DNA of 47,111 bases from Ectocarpus siliculosus (taxonomy: Eukaryota > Sar > Phaeophyceae > Ectocarpales > Ectocarpaceae): the NCBI GenBank assembly GCA_000310025.1, contig FN649741.1, forward strand, positions 5,017,765 to 5,064,875, read 5' to 3'. This document shows positions 10,126-22,700 of the stretch, piece by piece. Made by a program: the position numbers and the translations under genes. Each line of letters starts with the position of its first letter. The stretch's first letter is position 1. The notes under the pieces are model-generated. The model was not told where the DNA came from. It searched no databases and was given only the letters and a program-made list of their open reading frames with translations.

Positions 10126-12263
10126 TTACCACCGGCCTTTTCCGAACTTGGCGTCGTCTTCTTCCACTTCGGCCTTGCCCTTCTTGATCGCCGCGTAAAA
10201 CAAGAAGATGAACGTCGGGAGCGAGAGCGTGCCGATGATGTAGGTCGCGGTATACCCGAGCTGCGATGTCAAAGGGAAAAAAAGCAAACGCCGCCGCCCG
10301 CCCCCCCCCCCCAAAAAAGAGCGAGCGAGCGGTCGAACGAGGGTATTTCGGATCAGAGGTGCGACCAGCAAACAATCCAATTTTCGAGAGCAGTGCATGC
10401 TCACATTGTGCCCTGTCGCTATTCAGGCGGTAGACAACACGCGCATCACTAACAAAAAATGGAAAAACAGACGTACAAGTAGCGCGGTGTGCTTTTCGGA
10501 CTTGAAACAAACCAAGACACACGCGATTGCTGCACACCGTTGTAGCTGGAGAAACCAAATGCGGAAGGCGCAAACGCTGGGACGCGCAAGCTTCCACAAT
10601 GATTGGTATCACACGCGAGAAGAGGATGCTCTGGGGTGTCAAAAATGGTACTGCAAGGTCAGGGTATATGGCCAAGACGATCTACAAGCACAGGACCACG
10701 CGCATGATCACCTCTAATAACTGCTGTATCCAAATAATTTGTCAGGGTATCTGCTAGAGTATTACTGTAACTACGCTCGCTTTCGTCCTTTGCCAGATCT
10801 CGCTTGAGCTCTCTTGCTGGGTGTATAACGGTTGACAAGAACTGGAATAATCTACCGTTCGTTGTGAACCCAGCAAGAGCCATCAAGCAAGATTTCGCAA
10901 AGCACGAAAGCGAGCATCTTGAGTACTCCAACAGATCCCTGACATATCATTGGGATACAGTTACCTAGCGCTGATCATGCGCGTGGTCCTCTACTGGTGC
11001 AGAGGTAGTATCGGCTTGGCTGTAGCATGTGCCCTCACCTTGCAGTACCATTTGTTGACGCCCCTTGAAAGCATGGGACCTACATGCAGGGCGCCATCCA
11101 CCGTACGATACAATCATTTCCGTTTTGCCAGTATTTATCTGCCGTATTTCTTCCTGTTACATCCGCATCTATCGGCATGAAAGCATTCCTCCATTCTGAC
11201 TGCCTCAGGTCGCCCCTAATCGACACACAGAACAGCTGCAGTGGCATCGAATGGAAAACGCACATGTAGCACACGGACTCTCACCAGTTAGGATAATGGT
11301 GCGCTCTGACTTGTCTTATCAACACCACGAACGTTCGACCAGCGGGAAATAGCACTTGTTTTTAACAACAACCCGACACACGCGATGTCTCGTCACACCC
11401 GGCCGTGTGGAAAAACAACCCCCAGATTTCCAGCGAATACATGTGTCTGCTTGACTGTTCGCGAGATCCTCACCTCCGGATGGCCGCCGGTTACCTCGAA
11501 GATGCTCCCGGTGAAGGCAATCGACACCACCGTGGCCAGCACCAGCAGGAGGTACGACGGCAACGGGATCGGGTAGTCGCTGGTCGTTACCGCTTCCTCC
11601 TTCCCGCTCGCCGGCGCCTTGTCCGCCCCGGGCTGCTCCCCTATCAGGCCGCTGTAGTAGTCCAGGTCTTCGGGTACGGCGGACTTCGCAGGCTCTGCCG
11701 GGGGTGTTGTTGTTGGAGTTGTTGCGTCATCGTCCTCAGACGTGGCGGCTGTTCTTACGGTCGTCGAACGGACCCGAGCCGCCACCGGTGTGGTAAGTGA
11801 CCTGTTGGATTTCGGCAAGGTGTGGCTTTCAGCATATGTTTTGATGCCGCAAAAGCCAGCTGATGGTCTTGCATGTAGGCGCGGATGATTGTGGATGGTG
11901 CGGGGCATCATCTGTCTCATCAAAGTGTTGTCGACAGCAGTGCCATGCGGTCGGGGCGTTTGAAAACGACGACGAAGCGGTACAGCGCATCGTCTTGGCT
12001 AACTCCGCCGTGAGGGCTGTGCTCACTACTGTTCATAAAGTCTCCTACGTTGTTGCCCTAGTCTTCTACTCACGTAGTACCCATTGCTGATACCGCAAGC
12101 AAGCCTGGGGGTGCCACGCATGAAACATGATCACTGCGCACCTGGCTTGATGCCTGTTGGTGTTGATCGCTGCAGAGGCCCATCTTGCTTTTGGAGAAAC
12201 GAACGCATCGGACACAACGAACGTCACCAGTACAAGCAGCGCAATGATCGACAGGCGGGTCAT
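10126..12263 (-). CDS. Plastid-targeted two-helix membrane protein
   Basis: Minus-strand exons are 12263-12142, 11801-11474 and 10260-10126. Phases 2 then 0 match at every join, giving 194 residues and a TAA stop. Residues 1-20 are a signal peptide (MTRLSIIALLVLVTFVVSDA); an F follows the predicted cleavage site (DA|FVSP), as in the ASAFAP-type motif of heterokont plastid precursors. Residues ~21-63 are a basic Ser/Thr/Ala-rich transit peptide. The mature part has an acidic, Pro/Thr-rich segment, a first membrane helix at ~124-142 (YLLLVLATVVSIAFTGSIF), a GGHPELGYT turn, a second helix at ~155-173 and a charged tail (KKGKAEVEEDDAKF). The compact hairpin suggests a thylakoid or envelope protein, perhaps an assembly or stability factor; the family was not recognised. 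The first intron is 340 bp and the second 1213 bp. It is divergent from the gene at 12647. Confidence 0.85.
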
Positions 12264-12646
12264 GATCAAAGGTGAAAACCGTCCAGCATGCAGCAACAAG
12301 CACAGCAGGGAAGTGGTACTGCTGTTGGTCACACCGCCCACATGCATGGCGGGGGGATAACAAGTCAGAGGGAGGGGTACCACACCAAACACATTCATCC
12401 ATTCACGGTGCCTCTTGCGGACTCCCAAAGATTTGAATTTGGCATTCCGCACCCGTCCTGCGCAAGCAACGCGCAACGCTAGCAAACACGACAGCCCAAA
12501 GAATCTCTGCACTCTTTGTTGAGGACTCTCACTGGATATTCCAGGCGCCAACCGCGCAACAGGAAGTGTGCGTGTGCAGTTTTGGAGCACAACGGCGCGG
12601 CTGGATTTTGAAAATATCTGCGACTGAATTTTCAAACGGCTGAGAG
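12264..12646. promoter_or_regulatory. Likely shared promoter region of a divergent pair
   Basis: Only 383 bp separate the ATG of the plastid-protein gene (minus, 12263) and the ATG of the Claspin-like gene (plus, 12647). Both promoters and leaders must fit here unless leader introns extend them. No TATA box was obvious. The inference rests on spacing alone. Confidence 0.5.
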
Positions 12647-15600
12647 ATGGCTCCCCCTCAGGAACCCGACTCCCTGCTCGAGGACACCATCCCGCAGCGC
12701 ATGGACATGGACATGGACATGGACATGGACATGGACATGGACCTGCAGCAGCAGCAGCAGCAGCAGCAGAATCAGCAGCAGCAGCAATCACCAAGTGCAG
12801 CCGCAGCGCGCCGTGACGCACGGTGCGAAGAAGACGTGCCGTCTCCTGGTCGCCTGGATGAGTTCGATTTTGAAGGTTCCTTGGACGCCATCACGACGAC
12901 GACGACAACGACATGCCCTCCGCCTCCTGCCGTGGCACGGGACGAGAGCAGCAGCGCCAGTAGAGGAGGAGAGGACCCTGCAGATGCCGGCGACGCTAGT
13001 GCAGAAGAGGGTGCAGCGGATGCACAGGACGATGAGGTACGAGTGGAAATTCTGTTTTTATGAGCGTTTGCTTCCTGCTTCTTGGTGGTCAAGTTGTGCA
13101 GCAGTGGATTTGCGGCGCCGCGTTTTTTCAAATCCGCAGCAAGCACAACACAGCGTTCACAGGTGTGAATGTGGAGGTTTCGCGTACAATAGGGTTATTG
13201 TCGAGCTGGTATGTGGGCTTCACGAAATGCTCTTGCTTGGTGCTTTCGATAGCTTCTGCTAGGACAGTATCGATCTGCATCTATACTCCTGGGAAAATTG
13301 AAAATTTCATTTCAATTTCAAAATTCGACTCGTACACCGGCAGCAGTCTCGAGATGTATGTGCAAGCTGCTCGTGTGCTCGCCTCAATTCCATCTGTGAA
13401 GATTAAGATGTAACGCCACGGCTGTTATCCTTGGTGGACTCGGTCGCATGGGGATTTGTGCCATTTGGATCGAAAGCTTTGTCGGACTGTAGCATTGAAA
13501 ATGTGCACTATATTTTTGTGTGAAGTCAGCACACCCGTCTCGGGTGACATCGCCCATTGCACGAGTGTACTCTGGTGTCGACCGGAACCGAATACGGTTC
13601 GTCTCCCGTTCTTCGACACGTGTTGGTTTCGACGTGTGCGCTTTCTTCAACGCGCGGACTCTGACGCTGTCCCCTTTTCGTTCCGACGGTCAGGCGGTGG
13701 AGGGCGAGGCAAACCAACCCCTTGCGGGGACGCCTGCTGGGCCGGATGAGGCCGAGAAAGCGGTGGCGGAGGAATCGGAGGAAGAGAGTTGCGACTACGG
13801 GTGTGCTCGGCCGAAGGCAGCAGCGCGCGTGTCCGCGGCAGAGGACAGCGGTAGCGAGTCCCCGACTTCAGCAGAGAAGTCTGCGATAGAGGCAGCAGCA
13901 GCCATAGTGCCAGACGCTGAAGACCAAGAGGCGGCTCCTCAGGAGGACGGCGAAGCGCAGGCGGCCACGGCTGACGCCGACGTTGTGGATGACTCCTCCG
14001 ACGAGGCAACAGCAGAGAAGGGGGGCGGGGGGGAGGCCGTGGCGTCAGCGGGAGCAGCTGACGAAAAACAAGGCCCCACGGATGAGAGTCTCCTCGAGGC
14101 GATTCGTGGTATTCCTGGGGAGGTGGAGGATATTGGGAAGCTCACTGCCAAGCAGGTGAGACAGCATTAAAACATTTCCTTGTTCGATTTGGTGGACGAG
14201 AGACTTGACAGCCGAACGCCAAGCCGCCTCGCCCCACATAGGTAAGTCGTTTGCGCTTGCTGCTCTTGTCCTTGGGTGCTTGGACAGAAAGCATGTCAGT
14301 GGGCGTGGTGTATGCTCCAGTGTGGCATCATCTTCGAGTCTGCCACTGGCAGGTTTTGCAGGAAACGCCCAAGCTCACCACCCACGGCGGCTATCGTCCC
14401 TTCCTCCCTCGTTCCTCTTCCTCTCGCACCCGACGATCAATCAGGTGATCGCCATGCTCGAGAAACGTTTCTCGTGCTCGCTGGAGCACCGCAAGAAGTT
14501 CATCAAGGCGGAGCTCGTGGAGGTCGTGCAAGCTGCTCTAGGCGACGGCGAATCTTCCTCCTCCTCGTCTTCTGCCTCAGACAGCGATGTCGGTGAGGCT
14601 AGCGAGGGCGAACAGCAAGAGGGGTCGTCTTCGCCCGAAGATTCCGACGACGAGGCGACGGCTGCTCTCGACAAGGAATCCGATCAAGAAGGGCAGAAGA
14701 AGCAGCAGCCGACGTCCGACCAAGACAGCAGTGACAACGGACTGGAGTCGTCCTTGTCCGACGATGCCGGCGAGCTGGAGGACATGCCGGTGATGCCCCG
14801 CCCCGACCCCCGCAAGACCTCCGCCCGGAGAGCGCTCGCGAAGGCCAAGGTGAAGCGCGCCATCCGCCGTGCGAAGACGGGCACCGTTAGCGGCGGCGGC
14901 GGCTCCTCCTCCTCCGAGAGGTCGGCCGCGGCGTCTTCATCAGACTCGGACACGGCATCGGTGGCATCCGGTACCAGCGGCAGCGGCAGCGGGCACAAGC
15001 GCACGAAGAAGCCGGCTCAGCGCAGGAACAGGAAGAGCAGTGGCGGTACCCCCTCCTCCTCCTCCTCCTCCTCTGACGATGAGGGCCCCGGGTCCTCTGA
15101 TGCTGCAGCCGGCAAGACCAAGAAGAAGCCGGAGGGTAGCAAGGGTAAGAAGAGCAATGGACGGGGGGCAAGCGCGAAAGCTACGAAGAAGATAACGAAG
15201 AAGATAACGAAGAAGAAAGGGGCGGCGGACGAGGGCGGATCGGACTTGGTGGATTCGGACGAAGGAAAGGAGGAGGCCGGAGTGGAGGGTGCGGACGAAG
15301 CGCCTTCGAAGGTCGTAAAGGCTGTGGTCCAAGAGGAGCTCGACGTGAGTCTCACGAGTCGAAATTTCGTGCACTTGTACCCACTGGCACCTAATCACAG
15401 ACGTTTTCCCGCTTGATGAGATTTCGCCTCTGGTCAAGCTTGTGTAAGTGTTTTCGTGTTTCAGTACGTTTTACTGTTCGAGTGCTATTCAGGTTCACAC
15501 CTCGACTGGTGTGCTTTCAGTCGCGGTCGTGTTTTGCGTTGTAGCTCGCGCGTCGTTCGCTCCCCACGCCGACGCGTGCGTGGCCAAAACGACACCTTGT

Positions 15601-16668
15601 GTATGACGCCACCTCCACATGCTTGTCTCGCCCTACAGGACGCCAACGAGAAGAAGGCGGCGGAGAGGAAGAAGGCCGCGGCCGAGCGGCAGCGGCAGCT
15701 GGACGCTCTCCGCGTCATGAACGCGGCGCAGCTCAAGGAGGCGACGCGCGCGCAGCAGGGCACCCTCCTCGCCAAGATCAAGGAGCGGCAGGACGCCCTC
15801 CGCGCCGCAATCGTCGCCAACGCCAAGGAGGAGCTCAAGTCCCTAAGGGCGGAGGCGCGCAAGGCCGCCGGCATCACCGAAGAGGAGGAGGAAGAGGAGG
15901 AAGACGATGGGGGAGGGGAGGAGAAGGGAGAGGTGGAGGGAGGAGCGGGAGGGATGGAGGTCGAGGGGATGGTAGAGAAGGAAGAGCGCGCCGTCGCGGC
16001 GGCGGCGGCGGCGGCGGAGGTAGCAGAGGGCGGGGATGAAGGGGAAGAGGAGGAAGAGGAGGAGGAGGAGGAGCAGGAGGAGGAGGAGGATAGCGATTTC
16101 GCCATGAAGGCGAAGGGTCCTACCAAGGGCGCCCTTGGCCCTGCGGAACAAGGCAGCGCGTCCGGCGAGAGCGGGTCGTCTGACTCCGACTCGGATGACT
16201 CTGAGGTGAGAGCTTGGGGAACGGATGTTTTGGAGTCGGGGGGAGGCCTGTCCGCAGAACAGCTCTTTTTTTTTTTGCAGGTGCTGCAGGACAAATACGA
16301 TGAGGGTATATTTGCATATGTGCCGGTATTTGGTTGGCCTTCGTTGCCTCTCATCTCCACTTTCTCTTTCTTGCCGTATTTGCTTCGTCCGGAGGTTTCA
16401 CCGTTAGTCGCTACTTTAACCCTGACTTGGGCTTAGTGTTGAGATACTCACTAGGAGGAAAGTGACCGGCATGCAGCTCCTTCTCCATCGTGTGTTGACT
16501 CCGAGTCTCCAAATTCTCACCAACCATCCCTCCACCACCCCGCCTTGGTCTCCGAACACGCCTCGTGTGCTGGCGCGACGCTTTGCTTTCGCGATGAGGC
16601 AGCTGGAAATCCTTCCCGCAGACCCGACCGCCGCCCTTCGTGCCTTGGTGGGGCGACAGAACCCGGCG

Positions 16669-16700
<32 letters not shown>

Positions 16701-19700
16701 TGCTGCTGCGACCGCTCCCCCCAAGAACAAGAAAGGCGGCATCTCAGCGGCTGCTGCTGCGGCGACGGCGGGAGAATCGGCAACGGCGGGGACCACCGCC
16801 GCCGCCGGTGGGCGGGCGCTGGCGGCGCTGCCGAAAGGCATGCGGTTCAGCTCCCCCAAGGCCGCCGACAAGAGCCGCAACGCAAACCGAAAGAGGCTGG
16901 CCGCGAGCGCGCGCACCGTCGCCAGCGACCGCTGGGCCGCGCAGCTGGGTTTCCGGGACGGGCAGGAGCATATCCGCGAGCTCAAGTGAGTTTACTACTT
17001 CCGTTACCGCGTTTTTTTTTCTGTGATGTTGCGGTCGTCGGTGCTGTTGCTCATCTGCCAGGACTGCTTCGCATGGAAAGGGGAGGGGGGTCGACGGGAA
17101 GGTGCAGACCGAAACGGGTCATGAGGCTGGGGTCGTTTTGATACGAGTTATTTTGTCTCTCGGTGTTGTTGTTGCAAAGTGATGCCCTCCTCACCCGCAC
17201 CTCGCCGCCGCGGCGTGGTTCTTCTAAACCCTACGCGTGCATGTGCAAATTTGGTCTTTTGTCTTTGTTCACGCAACGCCTACACCCGTAAAAAAAAGGT
17301 TCAAGGAGATTGAGCGCCGACGGGAGGCCCACAAGGAGCGGGAGCGCAAGAAGAAGGAGACCGAGGCGCTCGCGGCGCAGCTCCTGGAGTACGCCAAGCA
17401 CGCCGACGAGGACGAGGAGGAGTTCGGGGCGACGGGCGAAACGAGCGGCGGCGCGGCCGCTTCGACCGCTGCCGATGGTGACCGCGAGGAAGGCGCTGCA
17501 CCACAGGTGGACGCTGGTAGCGCCGCCGCCGCCGTCACCGCCGGCGAGTCCACGGGGACCACCACCACTGCAGACGGCTCCTCGTCATCATCGTCATCTT
17601 CGTTGTCATCACCATCGTCCCCGAAGAAATCCGACTCGCAGGGCGTGAGCTCGACGGCCGCCGAGCCCACGGCGGAAACCGTCCCTGGGGGGTCGACCGA
17701 GGCGAGCCGCCAGGAGGAACCAATCGCCGCTTACGAAGCCGTCGAGTCCGCCAAGCAGCAGAACGAGGAGCGTGGCGAACCCAAGCCCTCGCCTGCGGAA
17801 GGTGTTGCCGGTGTACCCGAGCCGGCTTCCGGGGATGGGGACAAACCCGGAGACGCTGCCACCGGTACGGCCGCTGCTTCCGCGGCGCCGACCTCCTCGG
17901 GATCTCCCGTTGCCGCCGCCGCCGTTACAGCGGCTGCGCCGGTTGTTGTGCCACCCGCCCCCGCGGCTCCCCCGATCCCCCGGCCTAAGATTGTGCGGAC
18001 CTACGGACGCAAGCAGACCAGCCGAGGCTCGGAGGATGCTGCGGACGGGGAAGGCTTCCTGGCGGGGTCGGCGGCGCCAGGGGGGGCACCCGGGGGACGA
18101 GCCGCGGACGGGCCCGCCGCCGGCGCGGGCGGGAAGAAAAGCACCATGACGGCTGAGTCGCAAGCTCTCTGGGAGGAGGAAGAAGACGAGGAGGGGGAGG
18201 AGCTACCGGCGTCACCGAGGGCAGCGGGAGCGAGCCTGGCCGAGGACAGCTGCACCTTCTCGTTGGCGTTGGACGACTTCAGCGACGATGACGGGGGGCG
18301 TGCGGCGGAGGAACCGCGGCCCACGGAAGACGGCAGTGCCGCTTCCCCGGTGTCGTCGTCGCCAGCACCGTCCAAGCCTGATGATGATGATGATTATGAT
18401 GATGGGGGCCACTCAGAGGCGGGTACGAAGCGTAAGCTCGAACCGCCGGCAGGAGACGGCAGCAGCGACGACGCCGCGGACAGCGGCGTGGCGACGGAGA
18501 CGGCGATAACGGAAGCACGTACCGCCTCGGGAACCTCGCCGACCGAGGGGGACAGCACGGCTCCGGCTGCGGCTGCGGCTGCGGCTGCGGCTGCGGCTGC
18601 GGCTGCGGCTGCGGCGGCACCGGCGACAGGGTCTTCCTTCGTGAAGAAGAAGCTCAAGGCCGACGGCGAGCTAGAAACGGCGCCGACCCAGCCCAGTCTG
18701 TCGAACTTCTTCCAGAAGGGCGCTGGGCCGGCGTCGGCTGCGGAATTATCAGCGGCGGCGACGACGGCAATGATGCCACCCTCGAAGAAGAAGAAAACGG
18801 GAATCGCGGCGTTCTTTGGCGACAGCGGCAACGACGTCCCGGCGGCTGCTCCCGAAGCGGTAGTTCCGGAGGGGACCCCCGAAGGTCGGTCGACGATTGC
18901 CTCCGACGAGGCCGGTGATGGCGATACGGTTTCGGTGGCAGCCGCGGCAGCAGCAGGCACGAAGGAGACCGAACCGTCCGCTGCGGAGAGCAAGAACAAC
19001 CCAGCAGCCGAGCCCGTCGCCGCCGCGCCAGCGGCAGCAGCAGAAAAGGAGAAGGAAGACGCCGATGGGGGTGCGGCAGACGACGAGGCAGAGGAGAACC
19101 AGGAGGAGGAAGAAGAAGAACCTAAGGAGCCCAAGGACCGTTCCGCGAAGTATCGGGCGATGCTCGAGGCGGAGCGGGCCGCCACCAAGAAGGCCAAGAA
19201 GCTCCGCAAGTCCGGGATGATGGACGACGAGGCCGAGGAGGAGGAGGAAGAGGAGGCCGTCCGGGGGCTCGGCGACTTCGGTTTCGGGGTGCCGGCCGGA
19301 GGGACGGGAACGTCGGCGGCCGGCGGTGCCAAGAAGGGCGACGACGAGGAGGATGACATCGACGACGAGATTCGGGAAGAGGTGCGTCGTGAGAGCATGT
19401 GAGGTAGCGGGGGGGGCAGTGGTAGCGGTGGTGTCATTACCAAGCCCGTGGTGGCGTTGTGTAGCGGTGGTATCTAGCTGTACGTTGCACGCACCCAGGT
19501 CCCGAGTTCAGGCTCGTGCCCAATCCATTCCCCCGCACCCAGCAGTGTGTGTGTGTTTTTTTTTTTATATATTATTAGCATCGACCGCGCTAACCGGCTG
19601 ACCAATGAAAAGACGTCAGTCTTAGTGCGGTTGAAAACACAAAACACTTCTATCTGCCATGAACTGGGACCCCGTGAGGGGGCAGCATGTGTGTGTGTGT

Positions 19701-22700
19701 GTTTTTTTTTTCTTTTTTTCTTTTTGGCCGTGGCAACCACAAGCAGCGAAGATAATCTCTCCTAACCAAGATTTTTTTGTTCCTCCCTCCCTCCCTCTCT
19801 CCTTCTCCTTCTCCATCTTCCCCCACAGGACCTCGAAGGCATTGTCGACACCTTCTCCGACGACGAGGGGGACAAGGCCGCCCAGGACACCTACATCAAC
19901 GACGAGAACGCCGCCGGCGACCGGCGGGAGCTGAAGGAGATGGTGAGGCGTGTGCGGGAGGGCTTCGGGGAAGAGCGCGGCGGCGGGCGCGGGCGGGGCG
20001 GCAACGCCCGCGGGAACCTCCGTCTCGACGAGCTGACGAGAGCCGACAAGAGCACGCGGGGGGAAGCGAGGCGGCTCGGCTTGCTCAACAGGTGGGTGGC
20101 GGCGTGCTGCTGTTGTTGTTGCATCATCCGGTGAACGCGTCCGTTTCGTTCGTGTCAACGCAGCAGCAGTTGTAGTAGTCGGTGTGCAGTTGTAGGCGTC
20201 AAGTTTGCTTTGATGGTTCGAGCTGGTCTCCCGCTCGGGCGTGGGCTTGTCGCTTCCTGTATCTTCGAACGTTTCTGCACTTGGGGGGTTGTGGGGCGTG
20301 TACCATGGTGCGCCGTTGTTCGGTAGGACAAGAGGTGCATCCAGATATCTGGTATTGTTACCTAATATTGTGACTTCTTTGCCACCACAACAAAGTTGAC
20401 ACGAACGTATGTATGCATACGGAACGACTATTTACCTCCCTTCCTGTTGCAGCGATGAGGAATGGAGCGATGACGAGAAGGCCGAGGACGCCAAGGGAGG
20501 GGCGGCGAAGGACGACCTAGAAGAGCTGGACGAGCTGCAGCTGGGCGAGCTGCTTGCCAGGGAGCAACGCGCAAGGCACATGGGGCTCAGCCAGGTCCGT
20601 ACGACTTCTTCAACACATGGCACCCGTGGGGGGTGGAAGTTTGGTCGAGAAGTTGGTGGGTGGCGCCTGGTGCGGTTGGGGTAGTTGTTCCGCCTGCCGT
20701 GAGATCCGAACTGCGCATCATGTGCGTTCTCAGAAAGATCGATACTTTGCCTGTGAGTGCAACTGGATCACGGAAAGACCAGGCCGACTCGCTAGTCGTA
20801 TGTATTGCTACGCTTTTTAACCCTGCTGCGCACGGTATAACCACGCCCGCCTGTGCTGCTAGCTGCTCGCGAGTAGACAGACGACCAACCGCATCGTGTG
20901 CGAGTCCGCCACATCAGTAGATGGGCTCTCATCTGTTGCCTCTCAGGCACACGCTTGCGTCGTGGCGTATCACCATTATCTGCGTATATACCGCCGCCGT
21001 TTTCGCTGCAATATCAGTGCGACGCCCCCCCCCCCCATCCCCAACCCCCNNNNNNNNNNNNNNNNNNNNNNNNNNNNNNNNNNNNNNNNNNNNNNNNNNN
21101 NNNNNNNNNNNNNNNNNNNNNNNNNNNNNNNNNNNNNNNNNNNNNNNNNGATTTTTTTAACAAGGGGGACCCGTGGGGGGGGGAAGTTTGGTGGGGAAGT
21201 TGGGGGGGGGGGCCGGGTGGGGTTGGGGTGGTTGTTCCGCCGGCGGGGGGTTCCGAAGGGGGCTTCAGGGGGGTTTTCGGAAGGATGGATATTTGGCGGG
21301 GGGGGGAAATGGGATCAGGGAAGGACCGGGGGGACTGGTTGGTGGTAGGTATGGGTAGGTTTTTTAACCTGGGGGGGCGGGGTATAACCAGGCCGGCTGG
21401 GGGGGTTGGGGGTTGGGGGGTGGACGGGGGACCAACGGCTTGGGGGGGGGGTCGGCCACATCGGGGGGGGGGTTTTTTTGGGGGGCTTTTAGGGCACAGG
21501 GTGGGGTGGGGGGGTTTCACCATTTTTGGGGTATATACGGGGGGGGTTTTGGGGGAAATATAGGGGGGAGCCCCCCCCCCCCCATCCCCCCCCCCTCATA
21601 CTGGTGCGCGCAGTCCGCCGTGGAGTGCCTGGCGTCGTCTGAGAGCGAGGGGGAGGACGACGACCCCGCCGATGGCGACGGCAAGAACGAGGGTAAGGAG
21701 GAGGAAGAGGAGGACCGGAGAGAGGAGGCCCGCGTGCAGAAGCTGTGGGTGAAGAGGGCCAAGCGCAGGAGGGTGTTGGCGGAGGTGGAGCAGTCCGCGG
21801 CGGGGGGGGACAGCCAGGGGCCGGAGCTTCTCATGCAGGAGGTGGGAAAGCGGCCGAGTTGAAGAAGGGGGAAATCCAGTCGTCTGTTTGCCGGTGTTGG
21901 TTTGTGCTGGGTGCTGTTGGCATCGCCAGTGCTTGGACTGACGCATCAATGCCGCTTGAAAAATGGAGAATGCTCGCATCTTCTTCTTGGATGTCCCGAG
22001 ATACGGTGGTGCCCCCCCCGATTGACACGCCTTGATAACCTGGTATTCCCGCTATATTGTAGCATTCGCTGCAATTCTTCGGTTACCGCGCACGTACTCA
22101 CTCCCCTCGTGTTCGGGCGTTTGTTCGACAAGCTTAAACTTCTGTCGTTTGTACGTCACACCCGCTAATACATACAGGACGAAGACTCCCAGGCCATTCT
22201 CAGCCTGCTCCAGTGCACCAACAGCCGCCTCGGCTTCTCCGCTTCTACCGGGGGAGGCGGTGTTGCCAGCGGGGACGGTACGGCCGGGGCCGCGGCGGCG
22301 GCGGGAGACACGGGCGGGAGTAGCACCACCGGCGGCGGCGGTGGCGGCGGCGGTAGGCGGCGGGCCCGCGACGAGTACTCGGGCGAGCTAGACGCTAACG
22401 AGGTCGCGAACGGCTTTGGGATGGGCATGTCTTCAAAGGTGAACGATATGTACTATGATACACCGCCGTTCCGCAGGCGTGCGCCATGTTTCTGCACCGA
22501 TTGTGAACACTTTTTTTGGCTTTGTTTTGTTTTGCTCTAGGTTGTGCAAGCCGAGGTACCCCCTGTCGACTGCTTTAGAAGTTCTGCAAATACCCACGAA
22601 GAAACGCACACGGCTGTGTCCCAGCACATTCGGCCCGTAGCTGCTGTCGACATGATCGGCCGGAGGAAGGGTCTCCGCTGGCCGGACGCTCTGCCATGCC

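Noticed and set aside
12264-12821. Upstream extension of the plastid-protein frame on the minus strand
   Set aside because: The frame is open to 12821, but the ATG at 12263 begins a perfect signal peptide; an upstream start would bury it and overlap the Claspin-like first exon.
18394-19443. Long minus-strand frame (349 codons) opposite the Claspin-like exon
   Set aside because: It is Ser/Ala-rich and mirrors the acidic, GC-rich plus-strand exon; the plus strand has phase-consistent splice sites, and this frame has none.
21150-21600. G-rich region as a possible quadruplex cluster or minisatellite
   Set aside because: It aligns base by base with 20607-21049 at a fixed offset, so the G richness comes from bad base calls.
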